The notes under the pieces: model-generated
What the model saw: only the letters and a program-made list of their open reading frames with translations
Told to the model about the DNA's origin: nothing
Database searches by the model: none
Shown: positions 22,690 to 35,906 of the stretch, one piece after another
Position numbering within the stretch: the stretch's first letter is position 1
Layout: each line of letters begins with the position of its first letter
Program-made: the position numbers and the translations under genes
DNA from: Physcomitrium patens
Taxonomy: Eukaryota > Streptophyta > Bryopsida > Funariales > Funariaceae
Length of the DNA stretch: 64,000 nt
Reading direction: 5' to 3'
Assembly: GCF_000002425.4 (NCBI RefSeq)
Contig: NC_037271.1
Location: 6,981,994 to 7,045,993, forward strand

Positions 22690-25600
22690 AAAGCCTCCAC
22701 CGCCTTTCCTGTATTTGCAAGATTCTTTATTGGCTCCCATGTGCATTCACTAATATCATATCCACGCCAATGGACAAGTTATTCTAATTTATTTTGGCGC
22801 CGCCTTGAATCTAAGTCTTCCTCTACTTCAAACTCTTCATTATTGTCCACTTCTATAGGAAGAGGTAGAGCTTGTCGTCTTCTTGGTATGACCACTATCT
22901 TGTATGGTTCAAGAAGAGACACGTGGAATACTAGATGGATTTTCATTGACTTCGGTAGATGTAAACGATATGCAACTGGATTGATTTGTGCAGAAATAGA
23001 AAATGGTTCCAGCCTTTGATAGTCCAACTTATCACAAGGACGAGTGGTCTTGATATTGCAACAAAGTAGCCATACCTTATCACCTAAGAGGAATGGTGGT
23101 TGTTCCTTTCGATAGACATCTGCATTGACCTTTTGTTGTTCTTGAGCCTTTTTTAACTGCGCCTTCATTGTTGCATGTAGCTCTGATAAATGAATCGCCA
23201 AATCTTTTGCAGTTGGAGTATCAACTTTTGAAAAGTCAAAAGTATCAAGTCATGGATGATAACCATAATTAGCAAATAAAGGTGTTTGTTTTGTAGAAGA
23301 ATGTATCGTGTTATTGTAAGCAAACTCTGCCAATGACAAAAGAGTTGTCCAATCGTCTTGTTTGTAATTAATGGTACATCTAAAATATTGCTCCAAAACT
23401 TGATTAACATGCTCCGTTTGTCCATCACTTTGAGGATGGAATGTCAAAGATAGTTTTATATCCACTTTTAGAATCTTGAAAAGAGTCTGTCAAAATCTTG
23501 ATACAAATTGAGTTCCTCTATCTGATATAATATCTTTGGGTAATCTATGATAGTGATAGATATTGTCAAGAAAGAGCTTAGTTGTTGCTTCACTTGTGAT
23601 AGATTTGATACATAATACAAAATGTGCCATCTTGGTAAAACGATCTACTATTACAAATATAGAGTCATAAGAACCTGAGATTGGAAGATCCGTGATGAAG
23701 TCCATAGAAACAAAAGACCATGATTATTCAGAAATAGGTAATGGCTAAAGAAGTCCAAAAGGTCGATGACGAGGAGTTTTTGATCTTGAGTAAATATCAC
23801 ATGATTTTACAAAATCTTTGACTGCCTTCCACATTTGAGGCGGCCGAAAATTCCTAGATATCAGCTCCAAAGTCTTATTATATCCAAAATGTCCTGCTGT
23901 TGGAAAGTCGTGACGAGCTTGAAGAACAGGTAAACATGCTTCTCCTTGTGGAACATATAGTCATCCTTCAAAATAGAATAGGTTGTTCTTGAATTCAAAT
24001 TTAGAGAGATCATGAGATTTAGAAGAATTATTCTTGATATTATAAACAAGAGGGTCTGAAGATATACTTAACTGGATTTGCTTAATAAAAGTTAAATCAA
24101 CAGTCAATGTTGATTTTAATGCTCGAAGATGAAATTACTCCGGCTTCAAAAGAACCATTCTTTGTTGTTCAAAAGCTGCATCTCCTTCTTTTGGTGCAAG
24201 ATAAGAACGTCTAGACAAGGCATCGTACAAACCTTGTTGTTTTTCTGGCCGATAAGTGATGATGAATTCAAATCTTCATAAAAACATGCTCCAACGAGCT
24301 TGACGATGATTTAATATGCGTCCTGACATCAAATACTCAAGGTTCTTGTGATTTGTATACATGGTGATTAGATTGGAAGCGCCTTCTAGATAATGACACC
24401 ATTCTTGAAAAGAATCCATAATTACAAGAAGTTCATTATCATCGATCTCATAATTGATTTCTGCTGCTGAGAATTTTCTTCAATGAAAGGCTACGGGATG
24501 AAGTTAGTCATGTGTTTCCATTTGTGACAAAACCGCACCCAGAGCAAAGTCTGATGCATCTATTTCCATAAAGAATGCTTTGGAAAAATCAACACGATAC
24601 AAGATTGGTGTAGAAATAAATGTTGTCTTCAAAGATTCAAAACCAACTTCTGCTTCTTGATTCTATTGGAGTTTGTTTTTACAAGTGAAACATGTAAGTG
24701 GAGCTGCAACTCTAGAGAAGTCTTTCATAAAGATCCGATAGTAGTTGATAAATCCCAAAAAACATTGAACATCTCTTACCGTTTTTGGGATCTTCCAATC
24801 TATAATAATTTAAACTTTCTTAGGATCCATCATAAGTCCATCATTTGAAATGATGTAACCTAAAAAATCGACTTGAGTAGTGTAGAATACACACTTCTCT
24901 ATCTTGGCATAAAGTCCTGCATCTCTTAATTTTTGTAACACACAACGAAAATGAAGTTCATATTCTTCTGGATTCTTAGAATAGATAAAGATATTGTCTA
25001 GATAACAGACTACAAATTCGTCCAAAAACTCTCAAAAAATATCATTCATTAGATATTGAAAAGCTGTTGGTGCATTTGTAAGTCAAAAAGGCATGACATT
25101 GTATTCAAAATATCCATATCTAATTCAAAATGCAGTCTTCCATTTATCTCCTTCTTTGATGCGTACTGAATTGTATGCTCTCCGAAGATCTATTTTTGAA
25201 TAGATCTTAACTTGATTCAGCTAATCAAGAAGTCCAGATATTAAAGGTAGTGGATACCTATTCTTGATGGTAATCTTATTGAGTCCTCGATAATCAACAC
25301 ACATCCGCAATGATCCATCTTTTTCTTCACAAATAGAATTAGAGCTCCTACCAGTGATTTAGAATGGCATATGAAATTCTTGGCTAGATTTTCTTCTATA
25401 TACTCCTTGAGTTCAATTAATTCATTTTTTGATAAACTATAGATTGGTCTGAATGGCAGTTGTGCTCCTTCTTGAAGGTCAATTGAGCAATCATAGGAAT
25501 GATGTTCCGGGATTGTATCTGCATTTTTTTTTTGAATACATCCTGAAATTCTTGATATTGGCTTGGAATGCCACTTGAAGTCTTTCCACCAGTAGAAACA

Positions 25601-26150
25601 GGTGTGGCATAAATAATATATGGTGATTCTTTCATAGCAGCATGCAAGAAAGCTTTTGTACCTATAAATACGGATTTAATTGAATTGGACTTATGACTCT
25701 CTACTTGATTAACTACACTATTAGTTATACTTTTAGAGAAAGTAAGAATTCGGAAAATCCAATCTATTTGAGGGTTGTATTTTTCTAATCACGATAAACC
25801 TAAAATGACTAGATTAGAGGGAGATCTAATGATATTAAATACTACAAAACTATTATGACCATTGATTATTACTTCTATAGGAAGGATTTCGTGAGTAATA
25901 TCTCCAAAAGACAATGGACGACTATCTATGACTTCTACATGAACAGGTTTAGTTTTCTTTACTAAAGATATGCTATATCTTTTAGTAAATCCTTCATCTT
26001 AAAAACACGCTGAGGCTTTCGAATCTAACAAGGCAGAGACTTTGTAATATTTAGGTTCTAAAATAACATTTAATGTAAAATAAGGAGAGGGCTCTGAAGA
26101 GAGAATATGACCTTTACTAGATGGTGTGCAAGGTTCTAGCCGCATGGTCC
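22690..26150 (-). pseudogene. E2 pol: protease, RT, RNase H, integrase, chromodomain (broken)
   Basis: Minus-strand order: protease region about 26,150-25,790; RT with YLDN at about 25,004-24,993; RNase H about 24,700-24,200; integrase with the catalytic DFITDLP (23,705 region), SDRGTQF and FHPQSDGQTEH (near 23,440); chromodomain about 22,860-22,700. Stops and frameshifts are frequent. The chromodomain block EEDLDSRRRQNKLE is followed by a stop about 115 nt before ORF2. Confidence 0.88.
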
Positions 26151-27158
26151 CTATTGTAGCTGGACAAACTTGTTTTCTGACAAATTATCTTCTTTCACAA
26201 CCATACTCCTCATTTTGTGGTTGCATCATTTCTTTGAATAATGTTGAGTAGTGTGTTTTAGTTCTCCATAATATAAACATAATCCTTTTTGACGATGACG
26301 AGTCTTTTCTTGTTCAGTACGAGGTTTGAAACGTACTTCATCAATTTTTATATCCGCTACTTTTGAATGTATGTGTTGAAGAGGTGTTGGTGTTGCCATT
26401 GAATTATAGTAATGTTGAGGTCCACTTGTACAGTTCTCAGATCGAAATTCAAAAAGGCAATTGTCGCACTTCATAGCAAAGTCAATTGCTTGACTCAATG
26501 TTTGAGGATCAAGTAAGTTGAGCATTAATTTTTTTACCTCATATTGTAATCCATAGAAAAATTGGCTAATAAGTGGAGCATCATCCCACTTGATATCAGT
26601 TGCAAGTTATCAAAATTATGAAGCATACAACGATATTGATCGATTGCCTTGTCGTAAAATATGGATCTTATTGGTTGGAACAGAAATTACATCATGTTTT
26701 CCATACATGGATTGAAACTTTGCCAAAAAAGCCTCTAGATTATCTAATATTGAATCTCGTCGTTCAAGAAAAGATGAAAACCATGATAGTGCTGAACCTG
26801 AAAGAAGCGTATCAATGAATCTAACTTGCGATCCTGGAGTTGGATAGCTTTAGAGTTGAAGTTCAATTTTAAATTGCACTTGATTGATAGATCCTCAAAA
26901 CTTGGATCTGGTACCATCAAACTTCTCGAGTAAGATAATTCTTGGTTCTCTAATACGGGAAGGACATTCCATTATATGAGAAAGGACATGGTTTGGTGTA
27001 GATGTTGAAGCAGCTCCAACCATTTCTATATCTTCACTTCCTGCCAATCTTGTTGTTCCTTGTGGTAGTAAATTGAGTTGATGCATCACAAGCATTAACT
27101 CCCTCAATTGCTCTTGCATTTGTGCCATTGCATTCTTCATTTCAATAAGTTTTGCCAT
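26150..27158 (-). pseudogene. E2 gag (broken)
   Basis: It starts at 27,158 (MAKLIEMKNAMAQMQEQ). The C-terminal part at 26,525-26,226 is open and contains the knuckle CLYYGELKHTTQH, again with Tyr in the second Cys position. Stops lie in the middle third. Confidence 0.8.
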
Positions 27159-27371
27159 GATAACACTTAGAAAAGAGAAGATGTCTAATATCACTCAAGA
27201 CAAATAGAAGAGAGGACTTGAGAACAAAGAAAATACTAAGGACAATATTAGTTTAGAAGAGGGTAATCCGTAACTTCTAATATGCTTATATCTTATCAAG
27301 AAAAAAGGGTAATCCACTCTTAATCAAGATTAGACAAAGCTCTGATATTATAGGTGTACTCTTGTCAATCT

Positions 27372-27931
27372 GTCAAGGACAAGAACTCGATGAAAAAACA
27401 ATCCAAAAAAGTGAGCCTTCACTCAAAGAAAGATAACAAAATATAAATAAATAAGTATGTATATTGAAAGAGGAACTAGAATGGCTATTGCCAAAAGACA
27501 AGAAAACTAGAGACCCTTGAAACTAGACTAGAAGCAAGAAAGGAGTTGACAAGAGTGAAGAAGGCTTCACTCTTGTCTCTATATATACTATCTAACTAGG
27601 GGCTTCGTGGCGACGTTCTATAGGACCTCCAATATGTGTTGACTTTGTAGGACACATGCCTTGACTTACAAGGCAAGTTTTTCTTTGTGTGGGCCACATA
27701 ATTAGCTTGATCTTCAAGCTAACAACATGTGTGGTACATGGCCAACTTGTTGACCACGTTTTTAATCCAAAAAATTAATTAAAGACACCTATGAAGTTAA
27801 AGCAGCATCTATGAAGCTTCTAGGAAGCTTCTATATTAAATACTATAGAACTAATTTACTTTTACCTACTTTTACTTACTTCTATCTATTTATATATGTA
27901 ATTACTAGCTTACATGAGTATGTCTATGATA
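27372..27931 (-). repeat. 5' LTR of E2
   Basis: It is about 560 bp with the hairpin at 27,548-27,577. On the minus strand it is followed by the spacer and a TATCAGAGC primer-like site near 27,340-27,348. The outer end has mutated from TGTCAT to TATCAT. Confidence 0.88.
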
Positions 27932-28857
27932 GATTGGCAACTAGAATTGAAGAAAGCATTTATTTTAGCTATACTTTTCATGTACTGCTTGATAAATTTT
28001 AAGCTGGGATGAAAGAATTATAGAAAGTTGAAGTTAGTACTTGCAATCTAAAGATAGTAAGTGATGTGATTTACTAGTAGCTATATTTTGAGCCATATCT
28101 TGAGGAATTTGACAAGATTTTGGGTAAAAATTTCTAAGAATATGTATTATTATGTTAATAAACTTTATACACAATTTCTATGGCATTTGGAGTTTGGATT
28201 TTTGAAATATAGAGAAAATATAGTTTAGATGCTTATAAATTAGGGTTTAAAGCACCTGCTAGGATTCCTAAGATGTCAGACAATCTGTAGTAGATATATG
28301 GTTTATTTTTTTTGTGGTAAAGCTTAAGGATAAATTCTACATTATTTAGAAATTTGAAAAGATTGAACCATTGGATCAAGAGATATAAATTTCTAAAAGT
28401 CAGGGAGAAAAAATCCTTTGTGAGAAAAAAAATGTTATGAAGAGGTTTTATTATAATTTGGACATTTTATGCAAAGTAAAGGGATTTTTGAGAGCCAAGA
28501 TTTTATATATATGTTAAAGATGGAGATATGGAGCTATGGCAAAATTATGATATAATGATAGATATTTCTAAGAAGATTATAGATTTCTTGAAGCTTATAA
28601 AAAATCAAACTTATCAGCAAATAATTAATTATGATTTGGTATAGCCAAAGTTATTAAGGCATTTTTAAATTTTTTAAAAAGCCTTATGTATAAATCTTCT
28701 CGAATATAGAAGGATTTTATTAATACAATATCTTTAAATACTATTATATTTCTTTGGCTTTTATAATAAGAAAACATCACTTATTGGAACTTATCCAATA
28801 AGTTAAAGCTAAATTCTCTATAGTTAAGTATCCAATATATTTCCAAATAGAGAATCA
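27932..28857 (+). repeat. Dispersed repeat family X, right copy, part 3
   Basis: It continues from 21,539 across E2. The reverse complement matches 7,990-7,906 and then 1,525-1,030 on the left, and 17,270-16,467 in the copia-internal copy. The last landmark, GGATACTTAACTATAG in minus view at about 28,825-28,840, corresponds to GGATACTTAGTTGTAG at about 16,490-16,505. Removing the insertions gives a family X length near 1.5-1.6 kb. Confidence 0.75.
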
Positions 28858-29046
28858 TGCCACAAGACAATATAAACATGATGAATGACATATGAAAATA
28901 CAATAAGGAAGAAGAAGATTAGATGTCCTAGATGGACATAGAAATGACTTAAATAATAGTGCACCTATATACAATCATCATATAATTGGACAAATAAGAT
29001 AAAAGACATGTAAACATTGTCGTGATATAATATGACTAATGAATGA

Positions 29047-29089
<43 letters not shown>

Positions 29090-30441
29090 AAAATCTTATT
29101 TTAAAATGTTATAGCAAAAATTCAGTATGCTTCAATGGATTTGTAAAACTATAATGCATTTTTAATTTTTTTCATAAAGAATACCATTAAAAAAAATCTG
29201 AATTTGTAAATTTTTTTCATTGATTCACAATCTTTCAAGAGTTATGATCTTCACTTGCATGCCTTCTTCATACTATATTACATTTGAGGAGTTGTACCTT
29301 TATGGATTGACCCATTTGTAAGTGAACTTAGTACTAATCTTTGTAGATTTGCATGGCATAAGACAATAAGTTCCTACATTTTATTTTGGAACTTTTTTGT
29401 GGCCAATGGCAGGGGTTTCTACTAGTATATATATAATTTCTCATTACAATACTTTTACTTTTTCTTGTAACTAAATAAAACTAATAAGTCTATTAGTAGC
29501 TTTATTTTTACAATGGATGACAAGGATTACTTGACATAATCAGAGTTACATTGAAATTTAGTCTTATGTAACATATTTATATTATTTTTAAGTTGTATCT
29601 TATTTCATTTTTGTCAATCTTCACATTTTTAACTGTTGACAGTTTATTACCTGGTTTTTTATTTTTTTTATTTTTTTTTCATTACATTCTATAGCATAAA
29701 TATTTGATTTACAAAGATTATGTAATTTTTTTACATTACTGATTTGTATAAGTTCTTACTGAAATGAATTTTTTATTATTTTTTTCTTCTTTTGGAGTAA
29801 AACTACCAATTTATTAAAAACATTCACTATTGCCACAAAACACTCTAGTTTTACTTCTAAGATCTTAAATTATATAGGTTTCAAAAGCATATGTTATGTC
29901 TTATTGAAGTAGCAAAATTAAAAATAAATATTAATTTCTCATCTTATTGCAATGTATTTTATTTATGTATAAATTAATATTTAAAAACATTTCTTACATC
30001 ATTTCTGAATATGTGGTCCTGCTATGGAATTCATGCTCATAAATACACTTAATAAAAGGAATTAGGATGGTAAAGGGAGACAAATTTTTTTTTTGGTAGA
30101 TTGAAGATTAAACTTTTATTTACAACAATCCACATTTTTAAAGCCGATAGCTAAAGTGATTATTTTCCAATTATTGAAGAAGTAAAAATATTATGTTTGT
30201 GAAAATAAAAACAATTGCTTAAGTTTTAGTTATTTGTATTGTAGGCCAAATGCACAATTGATAGTTTAATTATTACTTGGATATTGGATTTTGTAAAACT
30301 AATAGACTGACAAAATTCAATAATGCTAAGAGAATAAGTTTTTTTTAAATAAAATATTAATTTTTAAGAATCACAAGAAGACAAAATAAAAAAAGAACTA
30401 AAACAGAATATGCATCACTTATTACATAACTTGACTATATA

Positions 30442-30487
<46 letters not shown>

Positions 30488-31300
30488 TGTAAATTTCTTT
30501 AATAAAATTAATAAAAAAAATATAAATAAATAAATGAAACAATATTGAGAGCAATGATTACCTTTAAAATCAATTTCAAATTTAAATGATGAGATTTCAA
30601 TGAAAATTATTAAATTTTATAACCAATAAATAATATGGTGTTGATTTAGTAGCAAATAATCTATACTCTACAAAAAAAACTATATAACAAATATATTTAC
30701 ATACATACCTATACTTTTTTTAGTTATTATTTAAAGTAATTTCATTGAACTATGACTAATATAAGACATCATACTATCATAAAAAATATATTTATAAAAA
30801 AATACTATAAATAAACTACCAAGTGATAACAAAATCAAAGACTATAATGAACAAAGTATGGGTTACATGTACCTATTTCATATAATTGATGTTCGCACTT
30901 CAGTCTTCATATTCGCATACTCAAAGTACATGTTTCATGAAGAAGATTCAGTCTATTAATTTCTTTTTTGACTTAGATCTGACACTAACATTATCGAGCA
31001 TTGATAGTCAATGACATAGATGAAGATTTGATTCTTTGTCTCATATTCTATAATTAGAAGTCATAAAAGATTATGTATGAAATAGTTAATAATATCGTTC
31101 ATGACGAGAAGTTTATGGAAGAAAACCAAATCCAACCAAAGTTGATGCAATTGGAAGAATAAAAAAAGATTGCAGTTCTTCAACAAAGGTATGTAGGTTT
31201 TTGGATGCATATTTATTTTATTATTTTTGGATTCCTCACTATGCTTACATAATGGATCCATTGTATGAGCTGTTATTCAAAGATTATTGATTTAAATTGG
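28858..31300. other. AT-rich intergenic DNA
   Basis: No gene was found. There is an (AT)n tract at about 29,055-29,085 and another with a CA tail at about 30,440-30,486. T-runs are common at 29,150-29,800. Confidence 0.7.
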
Positions 31301-33110
31301 GAGAAAAGCATATTAGAATAATACAAAGATTGAAGAAATTATTGATAATACCTCTAGTATTGAGAAAAAATTGATTATAAGTGCAATAGACTAATGATTT
31401 TTATAATGGATATTAATTCAATTGCTATTAGATAGACTATAGATTAAAATGAATTGAATAGACATAGATTTGTAATCCAATTTGGAGCTAAGGTTTTAAG
31501 TATTTGCTAATGTGCTTATTTACAAGTGAAAAGAGAATTATGGAGGATTATTTCAGCTATGAAAGCTCAAAAAGATTATTTAATAGGAACAATAGTTGTG
31601 ATTGAAACAAATTATTGGCCTTTACTTTGAATGATTATTAGTTGTATAATATTAGATATTGTAATATTGAGATGGATTTCTTATATCAAGTTATTAAATT
31701 TGGAATTTAGGCATACTGCAAGAAAAGACAATCTGATAGCAAATATGCTATCTTGAGCAAAATATAATAGAAAAGATGAGATGATTGAAGAAATTGATGA
31801 TGTGTGTACAAAATTTTATTTAGTTTCACAATTAAATAAGAAAGATAAGTCATTTCATGAAAAAAATTATAAAAAAGAGTTATTAGATATTGAACATTAT
31901 TTGAGTACATTAACCAAGCATGCTAATTGATCAATTAAAAAATTTAAATAGATTAGAAATAGTACATAGAAGTTTATATTATAAGGAGGATTTTTTTGGA
32001 AGAGGCCAAAATCAAACATTGGAATGCCACAACAAGTAGTAGATACTAAGGAAGATCAATAAAAACTACTCAAGGAGTTTTATGGTAGTCTATGGATAGG
32101 GCATAGAGGAATTTGGGCTACTTTTGTTAAATTAAAGGAATAATATTGGTAGAAGAATATGTATCAAGATAAGGCTTTGTCTGTAGAATCTTGTGTAACT
32201 TGTCAAATGTATTCAAATATATCACATTGAGGTGGTCTATATCCAACATATTCTTTGACTATTTATTTTAAATGAGTTGTAGATTTGATTATTATGACGA
32301 TGAGAGTATGGCAAATGAGGGATTTAATTTTGGCTAGTATAGATTTATCAAATCAAAAAGAAGGCAAGGCACTAAGAACAAATTTTGCAAAAGAAATTTG
32401 CAAGTTTTTGTTTAAAGATGTTATAGATGTATTTAAAGATGATATTTTTGTTGTTATAGATGTGTGGAAAAGATTATTGTAGATTGTGAAAAATTGGATG
32501 CACACAAAGCTTGTGAATTATAATAGCCTTGGTTAAAGCTTGCAAAGAAAGAATAAAAGAATGGCCTTGACTTCTACCTTATGTATTATAAGGAGATTGA
32601 ACAACACATAATTTAGTAATAGGATATATGCTAGTAGAACTCATGATAGGTTAAAAACCTATTATGTTAATTGAAGAACATATACCAACTTGGAGTATGT
32701 TACTTTGGAAAGACGGGTTGACAAAAGAAAATTTATTGGCTATTAGAATTTGACAACTTGAGCAAAGATTAAAATATGTAGAGCTATCATTGAGAAGATT
32801 ACAAAAGATTAGGCTAGAAAACAAGGCTTGGTTTAATAAACAACACCAATTGATGCCTAAAGCAATTAAAGAAGGTGATTGGATACTTATTTATGACAAT
32901 AATTTGGATAACTAAGACAATATTTTGTGAAAGTTTTTAAAATGGTGGTTTAGATTATATGTAGTAGTAACAATCCATGATAATGCCACTTATTCATTGA
33001 AGGATTTGGATGGTATAAGGTTAAAGATATCTATTGTTGGGAAGCGATCAAAGATATTCAAAAGACAAGATAGAAAAATCAATGTGAAGAATCATGCTGA
33101 AAATATCAAT
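31300..33110 (+). pseudogene. Decayed gypsy pol of a second family (RNase H and integrase)
   Basis: Plus-strand fragments, each broken by stops, follow gypsy order. RNase H lies about 31,460-31,770: RFVIQFGAKVLS, QVKRELWRIISAMKAQKDYLIGTIVVIET, LRWISYIKLLNLEFRHTARKDNLIANMLS. The integrase zinc-finger area follows, about 32,070-32,240: SLWIGHRGIWATFVKLKE, CVTCQMYSNISH. The integrase core is at about 32,270-32,560 and the C-terminal part ends near 33,070 (VGKRSKIFKRQD). This is unlike E1-E4, so it is a separate gypsy lineage. LTRs were not found. Confidence 0.75.
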
Positions 33111-33383
33111 ATTTTTAAAGAAGATATTATACTAAAATGGATGGTGAAAATAATAATAAAGGAATTGATGCAAAAAATAAAGAGATGGTGTGAAGCCAAT
33201 TATGACATGATTCAATTGGAGTATATCAAAGGATGTGCACAGGTAAAGGGAGGTGGATGTTGTGTTAGAACACAACTATATGGTGAAAATATAATCAAAA
33301 ATAAATTTTTGATTAATATTTAATTATGTTAGTTGAATAGTAATTTAAGACATTTAAACATGGCTTTATTAAATCCTCTTAGT

Positions 33384-33760
33384 CTATTTTCTTGTCTTAC
33401 TAGCTAGATATAGATTAACTATATATTCTACTATATAGTTAACGACGGGAAGTTTACCGAACGGGGGTTGCGAAGTGGTAACACGCAGCTCTTTCATAAG
33501 CTCGGCATGGAATTCCTCACGAGAAATGTCGATCTGACAAGTGCACCTCCGCCGCTTTGAAGCGCGGGATGCCAGTTGCGCGATTACCGACGAGACACCT
33601 CGCGAGATCCCTGTTGGATGCAATCGAAAAAGGAAAACTAAATTGGTGGAACTCACTGCGTTCGACAACACCACCACTACTAGCGTCGTACACTTTGACG
33701 TTGTGGGAAGCCGGCCTACCATCTGACCAAGCCCGATTGTAACCACTTCAGCTCAAGTTG
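33384..33760. other. GC-rich segment open on both strands, unresolved
   Basis: The composition changes sharply here from the AT-rich retroelement DNA to genic DNA. A minus frame is open for 120 codons (33,746-33,384), another minus frame for over 60, and two plus frames for about 60 each. It could be a 5' exon or promoter region of the acyltransferase gene, or an exon of a divergent minus-strand gene. I recognise none of the products. Confidence 0.3.
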
Positions 33761-34176
33761 ATTCATCGTTGTCTGCTCTTTCTAGTTCAGCACTGCATTC
33801 TCTCTGTAACTTGCGCATATAATCATACTGTAGTGATTTTTTTTTTAATTGTGGGAGGACCTTGGCTGCAGACTGTTCACTAAGCTTTGAGTGTCAGTTA
33901 CGGGAGAATTTGCTTCATCAGCTTGTTTTAGTCGTGTGCTGTTCTGGGTGCTGCGATCTGTGAATCCTTGAGTTTTTGGTTAAAGGCAGGTAACGGTAGT
34001 GAGGAAGAGATGAAGCGATCGACGATTGCTTGATTGAATTAGAATGGGTATATGAAGAAGCACGAAGCAGTTACAGAATCCAGAAGAATCCAGGAGTAGG
34101 GAATAGTGGGTTCACAGTTTATTGCCGGCTTCAGAGAAAAGACAGCTCGATCTTGTAGAGATTATCATCTCGTACC

Positions 34177-35906
34177 ATGGGAAGTCTAGACAATACTTCA
34201 CGAATTGCGAGGCAAGAGTTGGAGGTAGCACACAAAACTGTGAACGATGATAGATCCAAGAGTGGCGTCACATCCAATCAGGGAGATGGAGGTTCCGTGC
34301 CGCAATTTCACTACTTCTGTAAACCTCATTCCACCACGGTCGGCACCGTGCTTGTACTAATCTTTTACCACATGCTGCCGTTCACTGCTATTCCCCACAT
34401 CCTCCTGTTCATGTACCTTCCCTACTACCTCCAGCAGCGATGCAGCTACGCTGGATTGACAATCTACGTTGGGTTCTTGCTTTCGCTTCTTGTCGTTCCG
34501 CCTTACTATTCCAAGACTGTCCGACGAAAGGTCCGAGTCTTGTACGAGGCTTTAGCTGTTCACCTGCCGAGTGCCAGGTTTATCATTGTGCCTAAGGAGC
34601 CCCTCCCACAAGACAAGGGTTACATCTTCGCAATTCATCCGCACGGGCGTATGTTCTACTCTAATGCCTTGTTCTCGCAGTTGCATGAGATTTGGAGAGC
34701 GCCTCTCAAGCTCACCCATGGTACAAGCAATTGACCAATCATGCTTTAAACTCCTCTTTTGCTGAATTGTGGTTTCTGGAACTTTTTTCAAAGATGAGAT
34801 TGATTATCTTTCTGCCCTGCCTTCGTAGGTGATTTGTTTCAAACTGCCGCGGGAGGGTTTTTCTATGCACCGTTTGCCAGAAACTGGTTCTACATGATTG
34901 GGATTATGCCAGCAAGCAAGGAGAACATTGTTGACAAGCTCAGGAATAAGGATCATGTGAATATCTTCATCCACATGCTCAATTTCATTTCATCAAACAG
35001 TCCTGAATTATCTTTCATTTTCGGTGAAACCTTGAATGTATCATTATTCAATTCACATATTTGAACCCTGTTTGATTTCACGTTGCAGGTAACTATCGCA
35101 GTGGGTGGCGTGAGGGAAGTATGTTTGGGCACCCAAGTCGATGCAGATGTGTTGTACATCAAGAGGAGGTAATTTCTTGCTTAATTTGCCCTACTACGTT
35201 TAGCCCGGAAACTTCTATTTCTAGTTGCTTCTGTTGCAATAGTACTTGGGCTTGCCTGATTTCCGACAGTGGATATTATATTTATCTCTGTTCAAGCATG
35301 ATTTGTCAGGAGGGGATTCCTTCAGATAGCTATGGACGAGGGCGCCGGAGTAGTACCTGTCTACGCTTTCAACGAAAATCAAGTGGGTATTATGTTGAAT
35401 TATGACTATATTCTCTTCAGACTCTTGTTTGTCCTCAGATTATTCCAATGGACTCGCGCACTCGAAGCCCTTAAAATAATTTCATCTGTGCAGTTATTCA
35501 AGCACGATCCTCGATTCCTCTTGGATTTCTGGCAATGGGTAAACAATTATGTGAAGATTGGAGTCCCCTTCATGCGAGGATACTTTAATCTGCCGATGCC
35601 TTATTCCAAGTAAACAAGCACCTCTATCTCTTGTCTGTCTCACACCAAACTCAACTTTCGACTATCTCTTCTGCAACACTTAGTTTAGAATGAAAGGCGT
35701 TTGTTTCCCTGCTTCAAATGCGAGTTCTGATAATGTTGCTTGGTATCCCCAGGGAACTGCTTCTTGTTTTCGGAGAACCTCTATTTTCAAAAGAAGACGA
35801 AAGTATAGAAGATTTCCATGCGCGATACGTAGAAAGTTTAACGCAGCTATTTGAGAGGTATGTTCGCTTCTCTCCAGACCCCAAGCACAAGCTCATTCTC
35901 AAGTGA
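34177..35906 (+). CDS. DGAT2-family acyltransferase, six exons
   Basis: Exons are 34,177-34,720, 34,829-34,956, 35,089-35,168, 35,310-35,382, 35,494-35,609 and 35,753-35,906. All introns are GT-AG and the frame closes at 364 codons plus TGA. The family transfers an acyl group from acyl-CoA to diacylglycerol or a related acceptor at the ER membrane. Residues 1-50 are hydrophilic; 55-112 are strongly hydrophobic and probably form a hairpin of two membrane segments. The active-site HPHG is at 154-157, and the glycine block AVGGVRE at 228-234 fits the family's second conserved block. RRGFLQIA at 251-258 and PVYAFNENQ at 267-275 fit the following conserved blocks. Length is normal for the family. 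The sequence after HPHG (RMFYSNALF) is unusual. Substrate (mono-, diacylglycerol or wax alcohol) cannot be told. Start chosen as the first ATG in an open frame ahead of the hydrophobic region. Confidence 0.85.

Larger units (their letters stand above)
21540..27931 (-). mobile_element. Ty3/gypsy chromovirus E2, two LTRs, decayed coding region
   Basis: A minus-strand element of the same family as E1, with LTRs at about 27,372-27,931 (5') and 21,540-22,100 (3'). Flanks GCTTG (21,535-21,539) and GATTG (27,932-27,936) match 4 of 5, consistent with a mutated target duplication. Gag, protease, RT, RNase H, integrase, chromodomain and the extra ORF2 appear in order. RT has mutated from YLDD to YLDN. 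Internal sequence is very similar to E1. It inserted into the right family X copy at a different site from the E1 insertion in the left copy, so the two are independent events. Confidence 0.93.
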
